Below are positions 36,023-44,560 of a DNA stretch of 64,000 nt, one piece after another. The first letter of the stretch is position 1. Each line of letters opens with the position of its first letter. A program made the translations under genes and the position numbers. The stretch is from Metabacillus rhizolycopersici (GTDB lineage: Bacteria; Bacillota; Bacilli; Bacillales; Bacillaceae). A model generated the notes under the pieces. That model saw only the letters and a list, made by a program, of their open reading frames with translations. It was not told the DNA's origin and did not search any database. The stretch spans positions 62,001 through 126,000 of the forward strand of contig NZ_JAIQUM010000004.1 of the NCBI RefSeq assembly GCF_020075705.1, in the 5' to 3' direction.

Positions 36023-37270
36023 TTATATAGCTTTATCGTTGCTAGTCACCACATTAACTTCGCTTGAAAGATTATTTTTCGAATTAAGCCCTACTGATGC
36101 AAAGATACCTAAAACAGCACAGACAATTATATACATGAATGCGGATACATATAACCCATTAAAAACTTCAATTAAATATCCCATAATCATTGGTGCAAGA
36201 AATGCTCCAATCATTCCGCCAAGATTAATCATCCCAAATGTAGACCCAATAACGTTCTTTGAGAATATTTTATGCGGGAGACCAAAAATGGTAGCCACAA
36301 TTGGGCCATGAAAAAACATACATATAGCTTGATACGTAATGACTAGCGAAACAGACGGTGCGTTAAATAACAAATACAGAGATACAATCATGATGATAAA
36401 GCTTACAATTGAAAGATATTTTTCTTTTCCGCTTAATAAAGACTTGATAAGTTGTCCACCAATAATAACACCTACAGCGCCAGCAAGTGCCGGAATTGAC
36501 GTAAGCATACCCATAGACATCAAATCAAGACCTCTAACATCTACAAGATAAGGAGGCATCCATGAAATGAGTCCCCATACGACAGTACTTACTCCAAACC
36601 ACATAATGGCTAACTGCCAGCTTGTCCTAAGTTTTAAAACATCTTTAAAAGAAGCTTTTTGAGCCGTTTCTTCATCAGCTTTTTCGACCTGCATATTTTT
36701 CGGATTTAAATAATACCAAAGTAAAGCTGCAACGAAAATACCCAATATACCTATGGCAATAAAGAGGTTCTGCCAACCTATCCACACAAGTAACGGCGTA
36801 GCAATTAAAGGAGCAATCACTCCACCAAGTGAATTGGAAGACATCATGATCGTCTGGGCACTAGTTCGCTCTGCTTTAGGAAAGACATCAGCTATTGCTT
36901 TGGAGCTTGCTGCAGGATATCCTCCTTCTCCGAGACCAAACATAAAACGAATGATAATCATAGACATAAGGGACCAGGCCATTCCTGTTAAAACTGTAAA
37001 TAATGACCAAAACAAAATAGCAATAGCAATTACTTTTCTGGATCCGAATTTATCAGCAAGCCAGCCGCCAGGCAATTGCATTAAAGCATAGCCAGCAAAA
37101 AAACTGCTCAACACAATACCCATAACAGACGGGCTAAGATTAAAATCTTTTGCAATTTCCACAATCCCAACATTCATTGCCATCCTGTCAAGATAAGATA
37201 AACACCATCCTAAAAACAGTAGTGCAAGAATCATATGCCTCTTTTTATTATTAATTTGGTTGTTTTGCAA
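36023..37270 (-). CDS. MFS transporter, anion:cation symporter-like
   Basis: 415 aa, twelve hydrophobic segments, TTG start after AGGAGGAGGG. Family markers: DRMAMNVGI in TM1, GGWLADKFGSRKV between TM2 and TM3, RFMFGLGEGGYPAASSKAI in TM4. This pattern is typical of the ACS family (hexuronate, glucarate, phthalate and other organic anions). It lies 67 bases downstream of the M20 amidohydrolase on the same strand and probably imports that enzyme's substrate or a relative. Substrate unknown. Confidence 0.87.
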   Translation of the reverse strand: MQNNQINNKKRHMILALLFLGWCLSYLDRMAMNVGIVEIAKDFNLSPSVMGIVLSSFFAGYALMQLPGGWLADKFGSRKVIAIAILFWSLFTVLTGMAWSLMSMIIIRFMFGLGEGGYPAASSKAIADVFPKAERTSAQTIMMSSNSLGGVIAPLIATPLLVWIGWQNLFIAIGILGIFVAALLWYYLNPKNMQVEKADEETAQKASFKDVLKLRTSWQLAIMWFGVSTVVWGLISWMPPYLVDVRGLDLMSMGMLTSIPALAGAVGVIIGGQLIKSLLSGKEKYLSIVSFIIMIVSLYLLFNAPSVSLVITYQAICMFFHGPIVATIFGLPHKIFSKNVIGSTFGMINLGGMIGAFLAPMIMGYLIEVFNGLYVSAFMYIIVCAVLGIFASVGLNSKNNLSSEVNVVTSNDKAI

Positions 37271-37337
37271 AGTGATGCCCTCCTCCTAAATTTACATATT
37301 AACGGAAAGTCAAACAGAATACTTTTTCTTACGTATA

Positions 37338-38519
37338 TTAATGTGAGTTGTTTAAGTAATCGAAAACGAGTGAAATAAACATTTTTCCAGCTAGAATAAT
37401 AGACTGCTCATCAACATCAAATTTCGGGTGGTGATGAGGGTAGACAGCTTGAATAGCAGGATTCATTCCTCCTACATTAAAAAATGCACCCGGCTTCTCT
37501 TTTACATAGTAGGAAAAATCCTCCATCGCCATCTGTAAAGAGGACTCTGAAATATTTTCTTTTCCTACAATCTTTTCACCAATGCATTTAACGCGAAGTG
37601 CTTCTTCCGAATTGTTGCATACAGAAGGATAGCCGTATTCATACGTTACTAGACACTCGGCACCTGCTCCGCTGCAAGCTGCCTCTGCTATTCTTCTAAT
37701 ATTCTTTTCACAAAGTTCCCTTGCTTCCTCTGAAAAAGTGCGAACGGTTCCAGATAAGGTTACTTGATCGGGTATAATATTAAAGCTACTTGCACCATCA
37801 AACGAACAGACCGTTACAACAGCAGGATCAGTCGTATTTATCCGGCTTGCGGTTATTTGCTGGATATTTGTTACAATTTGGCTCCCGATGAGAACTGGGT
37901 CAACCGCGAGATGTGGGGAAGATCCATGTCCACCTTCTCCTTTTATAACAATTTCAAACTTATCGCCAGCTGCCATCATATGTTCTTCTTTAAAAAGAAT
38001 TTGACCTACAGGCAGGTTCGACAAAACATGCGCTCCGTAGACCACATCGACATGATTAAGGCACCCATCCTCAATCATTGCTTTTGCACCCCCTGGAATA
38101 ACTTCTTCTGCGAACTGGTGAATAAACATTACATTGCCTTGAAGATGTTCCTTGACTTTGCTGAGGGCATAAGCTGCTCCAAGTAGTGAAGCAGTATGAA
38201 TATCATGTCCACATGCATGCATGATACCTGGTATTTTTGATTTATAGGGAACTGTCTTTTCATCCTGAATGGGTAGTGCATCAAAATCAGCACGAAGCGC
38301 AACCGTTTTTCCGGGTTTTGCGCCTTTTAATAAGGCAGTGACGCCTCGTCCTCCCACTCCAGTTTTTACTTCAAGGCCACACTCTCTTAAATAGTTTGCA
38401 ATGATTGTCGGAGTTCTTTCTTCTTCAAATGACAATTCTGGGTACATGTGTAAGTCTCGTCTAATATTAACGAGATCTTCGAATTTATTTTCTAATTCCT
38501 TATAGGCTATCTTTTCCAC
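37338..38519 (-). CDS. M20 family metallo-amidohydrolase (N-acyl-amino-acid hydrolase type)
   Basis: 393 aa from a GTG 8 bases after AAGGAGGAG; an in-frame ATG at 38555 overlaps the cre site and has no ribosome binding site. Two-zinc exopeptidase fold: RRDLHMYPELSFEE opening, ADFDALP, the metal site GIMHACGHDIHTAS, QFAEEVIPGGAKAM and the dimerisation insert GEGGHGSSPH. The family (HipO, AmaA, IAA-amino acid hydrolases) removes acyl groups from N-acyl amino acids. Grouped with an MFS importer and a PucR regulator, so a catabolic role is likely. Confidence 0.9.
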   Translation of the reverse strand: MEKIAYKELENKFEDLVNIRRDLHMYPELSFEEERTPTIIANYLRECGLEVKTGVGGRGVTALLKGAKPGKTVALRADFDALPIQDEKTVPYKSKIPGIMHACGHDIHTASLLGAAYALSKVKEHLQGNVMFIHQFAEEVIPGGAKAMIEDGCLNHVDVVYGAHVLSNLPVGQILFKEEHMMAAGDKFEIVIKGEGGHGSSPHLAVDPVLIGSQIVTNIQQITASRINTTDPAVVTVCSFDGASSFNIIPDQVTLSGTVRTFSEEARELCEKNIRRIAEAACSGAGAECLVTYEYGYPSVCNNSEEALRVKCIGEKIVGKENISESSLQMAMEDFSYYVKEKPGAFFNVGGMNPAIQAVYPHHHPKFDVDEQSIILAGKMFISLVFDYLNNSH

Positions 38520-38540
38520 TCCGGTTTCTCCTCCTTTTCT

Positions 38541-38621
38541 AGAAAACGCTTTCAATCAGATTGATATTTCCGCTTCCTTTTATTTATCTAAATATTATAT
38601 AATTTCAGATAGATTGGTCAA
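38541..38621 (-). promoter_or_regulatory. Promoter and perfect cre site of the amidohydrolase-MFS operon
   Basis: Minus strand: TTGACC (38621-38616), 16 bases, TATAAT (38599-38594). Then TGAAAGCGTTTTCT (38554-38541) fits every position of the CcpA cre pattern TGWAARCGYTWNCW and lies between promoter and ribosome binding site, a roadblock position for catabolite repression. Confidence 0.7.
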
Positions 38622-38670
38622 TGTGGAATTAAACAATGTTTGTATATATTCAATGTGGAATTAAACAATG
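38618..38670. promoter_or_regulatory. Pair of 20-base direct repeats in the divergent promoter, likely regulator sites
   Basis: CAATGTGGAATTAAACAATG occurs at 38619-38638 and again at 38651-38670 without mismatch (the preceding T is also shared), 32 bases apart, about three helix turns. The first copy overlaps the -35 of the leftward operon; the second runs into the start region of the rightward regulator. Each copy contains TGT-N8-ACA. Probably binding sites for the adjacent PucR-type protein. Confidence 0.6.
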
Positions 38671-38682
38671 GGGGTAGGAAAT

Positions 38683-40506
38683 ATGGAAAGAAAAGAAGGA
38701 CTTCTTCAACAAATAGGTTTCGATAATCAAAAGGCACAGTATCATGTAATAAATTTAATAGAAAGCTTTCGGGCAATGAACTCGACTCTTGAATTGGATG
38801 AAGTTTTGAAAAAAATTATGCATTTCGCATTAAATATAGTAGAAACAGCAGAGGCAGGATATATACAAATGTATGATGAGCCTTCGGATAAACTGATTAT
38901 AAAGGCATATGTTGGCTTTAATAAAAACATTAGCCTCTTTAAAGTGAATATAGGTGAGTCTATAACAGGGAAAGTTTTTAGAGATGGCTGTGTAAGGCTT
39001 ATTACCACAAGGAAAGAGATTTATGAAAGTATGGGTGATTTAAGTAAAGAAAATTTTGACTGTATTGATAAGGCACACTATAAAAACGAACATATTAAGT
39101 CTATTTTATCTGTTCCTGTTTCATTTGGAACAAAACGGATTGGTGTTATGACACTTCATTGTTTTGATGTAGAAGATGGTCTCAGCGAAACAGATATTCT
39201 CCTTTTACAAAGTTTCGCTTCTCAGGCAGCTATTGCACTTCATAATGCTAATCTCCATACAGAAGTACAGAAAACCTTAGATGAAGTCACCCATTTATCA
39301 CAAAGGCTAAAAGAAACAAATGCAATGTTAGAAAAGAGAACAGACATTCACAATCTCCTTACTGGATTGTCGGTTCAGAAAAAGGGCCTGAGTGTTATTA
39401 TTTTAGAAATGAATAAACTGATGGATATTGATTTTGTCTATGCAGATTATCTTGAGGGAACGATTGTTCCTAAGCGCGATAAGAATTTAGCCAAAAGTCT
39501 AGATGATCTATTTTTTCTCTTTACTAATAAAACGAAAGCAGCTTATGTATCAATCTGTGACAAGGCTCAAAATGATTACTACATTTATCCGATTAGGTCG
39601 GGTTCCATTTTTTTAGGTTGTCTGATTGCAGAAGGAAGCTCTCCTCTATCACAAATCGATAGCCTAATCATCGAACAGGGAGCTCCTATTCTGTCTCTTG
39701 AAATTATGAAACTTCGATCACAGACTGAAATCATGTATAAGAAAACCTATGAAACATATCAACAGTTTCTAAAGATAAAAAATCCACAGCAGGCTGAGAT
39801 TGCTGCAAAGGAATTAGGGATTCATCATCATTATTTTCTCCAAACAGCTTTAATTGAATTAGATGGTAACGTCGATTTACATTCTCTTGAAAATGATGCA
39901 CTACTTCTGTTAACGCATCTGAAAGAGAAAATAACAGTAGAAAATAGCCTTCTATTTAGCTACAATAACAAAATTACTTTTTTTTCTTCTACCCGCAATG
40001 TTGTCCACGAAGACTATTTTACAGAGGTAATTGAAAGCAGTATTAAATGGTGGAACGAACAATTTACGGTAATAGCTCGGGGGGGAATCAGCACAGGCTA
40101 TTACCATTTTGGTCAAGCGGAAGAAAATCATTTAAAAGCAGAGAAAGCCCTTCTTCACTTGAAAAAACAAAAGAAAAAAGGCATTGTACATTACAGGAAT
40201 ATTGGAATCAGTAGCCTTTTTTTACATCATCCACCAGAAGAAATCGATTCATTTCTGCGTGAGACGTTTTCAAGATTATGGACAGGTCAGGAGAAAAACG
40301 ATGAACTCTTGCATACACTTTTCACGTATATACAGAATAATCGTTCGATGAATTCTACTGCCAAGGAACTTCATATCCATGCCAATACGCTCTATCATCG
40401 CATAAAAAAAATTGAGGATATTCTAGGTATGGACTTTAACAATTATGAGGATTATCTAAAAATACAGTTGGCAGTCTATCTTTATAACACTTTTTTGGTT
40501 CATTAA
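38683..40506 (+). CDS. GAF-domain PucR-type transcriptional regulator
   Basis: 607 aa. A GAF domain at about 25-175 (SIESFRAMNSTLELDEVLKKIM through LLLQSFASQAAIALHNANLH) is followed by a coiled linker, a PucR/CdaR-type central region, and a C-terminal helix-turn-helix (NSTAKELHIHANTLYHRIKKIEDILG at the end). Such proteins usually activate catabolic genes on binding a small ligand. Start placed at ATG 38683 after GGGGGTAGGAA; an ATG at 38668 in the same frame lies within the direct repeat. It is divergent from the amidohydrolase-MFS operon, its likely target. Confidence 0.85.
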   Translation: MERKEGLLQQIGFDNQKAQYHVINLIESFRAMNSTLELDEVLKKIMHFALNIVETAEAGYIQMYDEPSDKLIIKAYVGFNKNISLFKVNIGESITGKVFRDGCVRLITTRKEIYESMGDLSKENFDCIDKAHYKNEHIKSILSVPVSFGTKRIGVMTLHCFDVEDGLSETDILLLQSFASQAAIALHNANLHTEVQKTLDEVTHLSQRLKETNAMLEKRTDIHNLLTGLSVQKKGLSVIILEMNKLMDIDFVYADYLEGTIVPKRDKNLAKSLDDLFFLFTNKTKAAYVSICDKAQNDYYIYPIRSGSIFLGCLIAEGSSPLSQIDSLIIEQGAPILSLEIMKLRSQTEIMYKKTYETYQQFLKIKNPQQAEIAAKELGIHHHYFLQTALIELDGNVDLHSLENDALLLLTHLKEKITVENSLLFSYNNKITFFSSTRNVVHEDYFTEVIESSIKWWNEQFTVIARGGISTGYYHFGQAEENHLKAEKALLHLKKQKKKGIVHYRNIGISSLFLHHPPEEIDSFLRETFSRLWTGQEKNDELLHTLFTYIQNNRSMNSTAKELHIHANTLYHRIKKIEDILGMDFNNYEDYLKIQLAVYLYNTFLVH

Positions 40507-40711
40507 CAAAGTAGGGAAACATAGTTCTTATAATTGGTATTTTCTATTCATTTGAAGTCGATAGATTTATCAAAAAACGTCATCCTTTCTGATCATTTCA
40601 CAAAAAGAATAGCGTTTTGAGAACATCGATTTAGTTTAGCTTGATGGGCATATGGTATTTATTCCTATGTTTATAAGTGTTCTGAATAATAACAAAATTC
40701 AGAATTTTAAA

Positions 40712-40740
40712 TTGACATCATTCTTACGATAGACTAATAT
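40712..40740 (+). promoter_or_regulatory. Sigma-A promoter of the first glycine riboswitch
   Basis: TTGACA, 17 bases, TAATAT. The transcript would begin about 20 bases before the first aptamer. Between 40507 and 40711 nothing else was seen. Confidence 0.75.
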
Positions 40741-40767
40741 GTAAATTAGAATAATACTAGCGGATGA

Positions 40768-40924
40768 ATATTGTGGGAGAGACTAAACGCATTGTTTAGC
40801 ACCGAAGGAGCAAATCCGAAAAATTTGGGATCAATCTCTCAGGTAAAAGGACCACAATAGGACGCATCTCTGGAGAGAGCCATAGGCCACCAAAGGAGTT
40901 ACACTCTCAGGTAAAAGGACAGAG
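40768..40924 (+). promoter_or_regulatory. Tandem glycine riboswitch upstream of the permease gene
   Basis: Two glycine aptamers in series. Aptamer I is closed by TATTGTGG/CCACAATA-type pairing (40768-40775 with 40852-40859) and carries GGAGAGAC...CACCGAAGGAGCAA...TCTCTCAGGTAAAAGGACC. Aptamer II carries CTCTGGAGAGAGC...GCCACCAAAGGAG...CTCTCAGGTAAAAGGACAGAG. Its closing stem CTCTG (40868-40872) / CAGAG (40920-40924) shares bases with the terminator that follows, so glycine binding should favour read-through into the permease gene. Confidence 0.92.
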
Positions 40925-40964
40925 GAAAATAGGACAACACCTATTTTTCTCTGTCCTTTTTTAT
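40917..40964 (+). terminator. Riboswitch-controlled terminator
   Basis: GGACAGAGGAAAATAGG / CCTATTTTTCTCTGTCC followed by T6. Its left arm contains the CAGAG that closes aptamer II. Confidence 0.92.
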
Positions 40965-40988
40965 TAGAGAAAGATAGGGATAAGCAAA

Positions 40989-41121
40989 AAGGAGGAGGAT
41001 AAGCACAAGACTATCTTTGCAGCTGTCGATTCCCTGTCAATTTTCATTTAGATTTGATTAAAGTTGAACCAAAGGAGGATTATGCTGACCCTATTGAGTA
41101 TTTACTTCATTCAAAATTGTA
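40989..41121 (+). pseudogene. Remnant of a decayed gene between riboswitch and permease
   Basis: A very strong ribosome binding site (AAAGGAGGAGG, about 40988) is not followed by a start codon. The sequence after it reads KHKTIFAAVDSLSIF before a stop, and an overlapping frame reads FHLDLIKVEPKEDYADPIEY, then LLHSKL and a stop at 41121. Both stretches look coding-like in composition. I read this as the start and end of a former gene joined by a deletion. The remaining gap to 41264 is AT-rich. Confidence 0.35.
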
Positions 41122-41264
41122 AGCGCTTTTTTTAATTAACTGATTATATATTAAACTTTTATTGGGATATTAATTTGCAATTATATGATTTGAATTTATT
41201 ATTAAAATATTTCAAATCTCCAAAAAATTACAAGCATCCTAAAAAATAAGAGAGGGGAAATTGT

Positions 41265-42650
41265 ATGCAGGAAGAAAAATTGGAAAGAGGTCTCAAAAAC
41301 AGGCACGTACAACTAATCGCTATTGGTGGAGCAATCGGAACGGGATTATTTCTAGGAGCAGGAAAATCTATTCATTTAGCAGGACCATCGATTTTATTTG
41401 CTTACTTGATTACAGGCGTCATTTGCTTTTTAATCATGCGTGCACTTGGAGAACTACTCTTATCCAATTTGAACTATCATTCTTTTGTTGACTTTGTAAG
41501 AGATTATTTAGGTGATATGGCAGCATTTGTAACCGGCTGGACTTACTGGTTTTGTTGGGTTTCAATCGCAATGGCCGACTTAACAGCAGTTGGTCTCTAT
41601 ACCCAGTATTGGTTTCCATCTGTACCACAGTGGATGCCAGGATTAATTGCGCTTGTCATTTTATTATTTATGAACCTTGCAACCGTAAAACTTTTTGGTG
41701 AAATGGAATTCTGGTTCGCATTAATTAAAGTCATCGCGATTCTAGGACTAATTGTTATCGGTATTTTCATGATTATTAAAGGCTTTTCCACTAATTCAGG
41801 CGAAGCCAGTTTCACGAATATATGGGGCCACGGGGGCATGTTCCCAAATGGTATAAATGGTTTTATCCTCTCATTCCAGATGGTAGTGTTTGCGTTTGTT
41901 GGCATTGAACTTGTAGGACTTACAGCAGGTGAAACAAAAGACCCAGAAAAAGTTATCCCAAAAGCAATCAATAGTATTCCTATTCGGATCATAATTTTCT
42001 ACATTGGCGCACTTATTGTCATTATGAGTGTTTATCCGTGGAACGCAATCATCCCAACGGAAAGCCCATTCGTCCAAGTCTTCGTAGCAGTTGGTATCGC
42101 TGCAGCTGCTGGTATCGTCAATTTTGTTGTCCTAACATCCGCAGCTTCAGCATGTAACAGCGCCATTTTTAGTACAAGCCGGATGGTATACTCACTTGCC
42201 AAAGATAAAAATGCACCTGTACCATTTGCAAAACTTAATGCCCGTAAAGTACCTTCTAATGCATTGTTCTTTTCAACTATCGTCATTCTAGTTTCCGTCG
42301 TTTTGAACTATGTAATGCCAGAAGGAGTATTTACGCTGATTACAAGTATTTCTACAGTATGTTTCATCTTTATTTGGGGAATTACTGTCATCAGTCATTT
42401 GAAATACCGCAAAACAAGACCAGATCTAGCGAAAGTGAACAAATTTAAATTGCCACTTTATCCATTTTCTAATTATTTGATCCTTGCTTTCTTATCGTTT
42501 GTTCTTGTTGTGCTTGGACTTGCGGAAGATACCCGTGTTTCTTTGTTCGTAACTCCTGTTTGGTTTATTTTACTGCTTGTGATTTATAAGATGAAACCGA
42601 AGGCGAATCATGTAGATCAGGTGAATCAGGAAAAGGTAGCGGGAAATTAA
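41265..42650 (+). CDS. cycA: Amino acid permease, CycA-type (glycine/D-alanine/D-serine)
   Basis: 461 aa, twelve hydrophobic segments, ATG after AGAGAGGGG. AAT/APC family: the opening RGLKNRHVQLIAIGGAIGTG then LFLGAGKSIHLAGPSILFAY is very close to CycA, and VFAFVGIELVGLTAGETKDP is the conserved TM6 region. CycA imports glycine, D-alanine and D-serine with protons. A glycine riboswitch directly upstream supports glycine as the main substrate here. The symbol is by family resemblance; other AAT permeases are possible. Confidence 0.87.
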   Translation: MQEEKLERGLKNRHVQLIAIGGAIGTGLFLGAGKSIHLAGPSILFAYLITGVICFLIMRALGELLLSNLNYHSFVDFVRDYLGDMAAFVTGWTYWFCWVSIAMADLTAVGLYTQYWFPSVPQWMPGLIALVILLFMNLATVKLFGEMEFWFALIKVIAILGLIVIGIFMIIKGFSTNSGEASFTNIWGHGGMFPNGINGFILSFQMVVFAFVGIELVGLTAGETKDPEKVIPKAINSIPIRIIIFYIGALIVIMSVYPWNAIIPTESPFVQVFVAVGIAAAAGIVNFVVLTSAASACNSAIFSTSRMVYSLAKDKNAPVPFAKLNARKVPSNALFFSTIVILVSVVLNYVMPEGVFTLITSISTVCFIFIWGITVISHLKYRKTRPDLAKVNKFKLPLYPFSNYLILAFLSFVLVVLGLAEDTRVSLFVTPVWFILLLVIYKMKPKANHVDQVNQEKVAGN

Positions 42651-42831
42651 AAGACAACGGACAAAAATCCACGTCCCTTGAGTTATTTACTTCACTTACG
42701 GTAAAAATAGTCAACTATCAAAAAACGATAAAACTGATGAAACAAGGAGCCTTGAGTGATATGGATGAACACAATGTGCCATTTGTAAAATAATAATTTC
42801 GAAAAATAAAATGTTAACGGTTACAAAAGGG

Positions 42832-42860
42832 TTGACATTCTCGTTTCTAAAGATTATTCT
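42832..42860 (+). promoter_or_regulatory. Sigma-A promoter of the second glycine riboswitch
   Basis: TTGACA, 17 bases, TATTCT. Just upstream, TGTTAACGGTTACA (42812-42825) is two mismatches from a cre site; too weak to call. 42651-42811 has no intact gene; a coding-like fragment ending at 42793 is discussed in the findings. Confidence 0.7.
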
Positions 42861-42892
42861 GAATATAACGAAAATTAAATATTAGCGGATGA

Positions 42893-43086
42893 CGGTTGTG
42901 GGAGAGAGCAATAAGATAGACAAGCCACCGAAGGAGCAAGTTCCAAAAAGACCCTTGGAACAAATCTCTCAGGTAGATGGAACCACAACCGGACGCACCT
43001 CTGGAGAGAGCGTATAAAGTAGTACGCCACCAAAGGGGAAGGCTCCATTAAATAATGGAGTTAAACTCTCAGGTAAAAGGACAGAG
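42893..43086 (+). promoter_or_regulatory. Tandem glycine riboswitch upstream of glyA and the glycine cleavage genes
   Basis: Second tandem glycine riboswitch. Aptamer I is closed by CGGTTGTGG/CCACAACCG and holds GGAGAGAGC...GCCACCGAAGGAGCAAG...ATCTCTCAGGTAGATGGAACC. Aptamer II holds CTCTGGAGAGAGCG...CGCCACCAAAGGGG, a variable hairpin GGCTCCATT/AATGGAGTT and CTCTCAGGTAAAAGGACAGAG. CTCTG (42999-43003) pairs with CAGAG (43082-43086), which is also in the terminator arm, so glycine should prevent termination. Confidence 0.93.
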
Positions 43087-43128
43087 AAGGGTAGAGAAAG
43101 CTACGCTACCCTTTTCTGTCCTTTTTTT
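43079..43128 (+). terminator. Riboswitch-controlled terminator of the glycine operon
   Basis: GGACAGAGAAGGGTAG / CTACCCTTTTCTGTCC followed by T7. Confidence 0.92.
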
Positions 43129-43152
43129 GCATGCAAAAAAAGGACAGAAAAG
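43111..43152. repeat. Perfect 42-bp palindrome overlapping the riboswitch terminator
   Basis: Two 21-base arms, CTTTTCTGTCC-T7-GCA (43111-43131) and its exact complement TGC-A7-GGACAGAAAAG (43132-43152). The left arm is the right half of the riboswitch terminator including its T run. The remaining leader (43153-43294) shows only AT-rich sequence. Confidence 0.85.
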
Positions 43153-43294
43153 CATATAGCAACGCTACATTATTCTTGAAATAAGGAAGTCTGTAGTGAG
43201 CAAACAATTGAAATGTTTTTTGCGACACTGTAACTTTCAGAATTAGTTAGTTTTGTAGCCGAAGTAAATCTATTAAAGCCAAGGAGGAGTAGAA

Positions 43295-44545
43295 ATGAGT
43301 TTGCGAGATAATGATTCTACAATTTTTGAAGCCATTAAGAATGAGGAAAATCGTCAACTTCAAACACTTGAGTTGATTGCTTCTGAAAACTTTGTAAGTC
43401 CTGATGTATTAGAAGCAATGGGAAGTGTGATGACTAATAAATATGCAGAAGGTTATCCAGGGAAACGTTACTATGGTGGATGTGAGTTTGTCGACGTGGC
43501 AGAGAAAGCAGCTATTGATCGATTAACTGAGCTGTTTGGAGCCAAATATGCAAATGTTCAACCACATTCAGGTGCACAAGCAAATCTAGCGGTTTTTTAC
43601 ACATTACTACAACCTGGTGATAAAGTGATGGGGATGAATCTATCACATGGTGGACACTTAACTCATGGTAGTCCTGTTAGTATTTCAGGAAAATGGTTTG
43701 AGATTGTGTCTTATGGGGTGCGAGAAGATACTCAATTAATTGACTACGATGAACTTGAAGCTATTGCAAAAAAGGAAAAACCGAAATTAATCATTGCAGG
43801 TGCAAGTGCATATACAAGAACGATTGATTTTGCTCGTTTTAGAGAAATTGCCGATAGTATTGGCGCTAAATTCATGGTTGATATGGCACATATTGCGGGG
43901 CTTGTAGCAGCAGGTTTACATCCATCACCAATCCCTTATGCAGATGTAGTGACAAGTACAACGCATAAAACATTAAGAGGACCTCGTGGCGGAATTATTT
44001 TAACAAACGATGAGGAGCTTATTAAAGCCATTAATAAATCTGTTTTCCCAGGAATTCAAGGTGGTCCGCTCATGCACATCATTGCAGCTAAAGCGGTTGC
44101 ATTTCAAGAAGCATTACAACCGAGCTTTAAACAATATGCACAACAAGTTATTGAAAATGCAAAAACACTTGGTGAAGCATTAAAGAAAGAAGGAGCAGCC
44201 CTTGTTTCTGACGGAACAGATAATCATATCGTCTTACTGGACGTGCGTCCATGGGATTTAACAGGAAAAGAAGCAGAGAAACTACTTGAAGAGGCAGGAA
44301 TTACTGTAAACAAAAACACAATTCCATATGACCCTCAAAGTCCGTTTGTAACAAGTGGAATCCGTATGGGAACTGCAGCATTAACAACACGTGGAATGAA
44401 AGAACAAGAAATGGTGCAAATTGGTAAAGTTATTGCTGCTGTTTTAAAGAGTAAAGGTGACCCAGACGTTCTTGAACAAGCAAAAGAAACAACTAAAGGA
44501 ATTTGTGATAAATATCCAATTTTTCAGCAACCAATCACTGTTTGA
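43295..44545 (+). CDS. glyA: Serine hydroxymethyltransferase
   Basis: 416 aa PLP enzyme interconverting glycine plus methylene-THF and serine. Seen: [37 protein letters not shown], the PLP lysine in [13 protein letters not shown], and [16 protein letters not shown] near the end. Full length. ATG after CAAGGAGGAG, the first gene behind the glycine riboswitch. In this setting it should run towards serine, using the C1 unit released by the cleavage system. The organism probably has another copy for biosynthesis elsewhere. Confidence 0.97.
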   Translation: MSLRDNDSTIFEAIKNEENRQLQTLELIASENFVSPDVLEAMGSVMTNKYAEGYPGKRYYGGCEFVDVAEKAAIDRLTELFGAKYANVQPHSGAQANLAVFYTLLQPGDKVMGMNLSHGGHLTHGSPVSISGKWFEIVSYGVREDTQLIDYDELEAIAKKEKPKLIIAGASAYTRTIDFARFREIADSIGAKFMVDMAHIAGLVAAGLHPSPIPYADVVTSTTHKTLRGPRGGIILTNDEELIKAINKSVFPGIQGGPLMHIIAAKAVAFQEALQPSFKQYAQQVIENAKTLGEALKKEGAALVSDGTDNHIVLLDVRPWDLTGKEAEKLLEEAGITVNKNTIPYDPQSPFVTSGIRMGTAALTTRGMKEQEMVQIGKVIAAVLKSKGDPDVLEQAKETTKGICDKYPIFQQPITV

Positions 44546-44560
44546 GAAAGGAGCATGATC

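Noticed and set aside
42812..42825. cre-like site before the second glycine riboswitch
   Set aside because: Two mismatches to the consensus, including one in the central CG-flanking position; expected by chance at this level.
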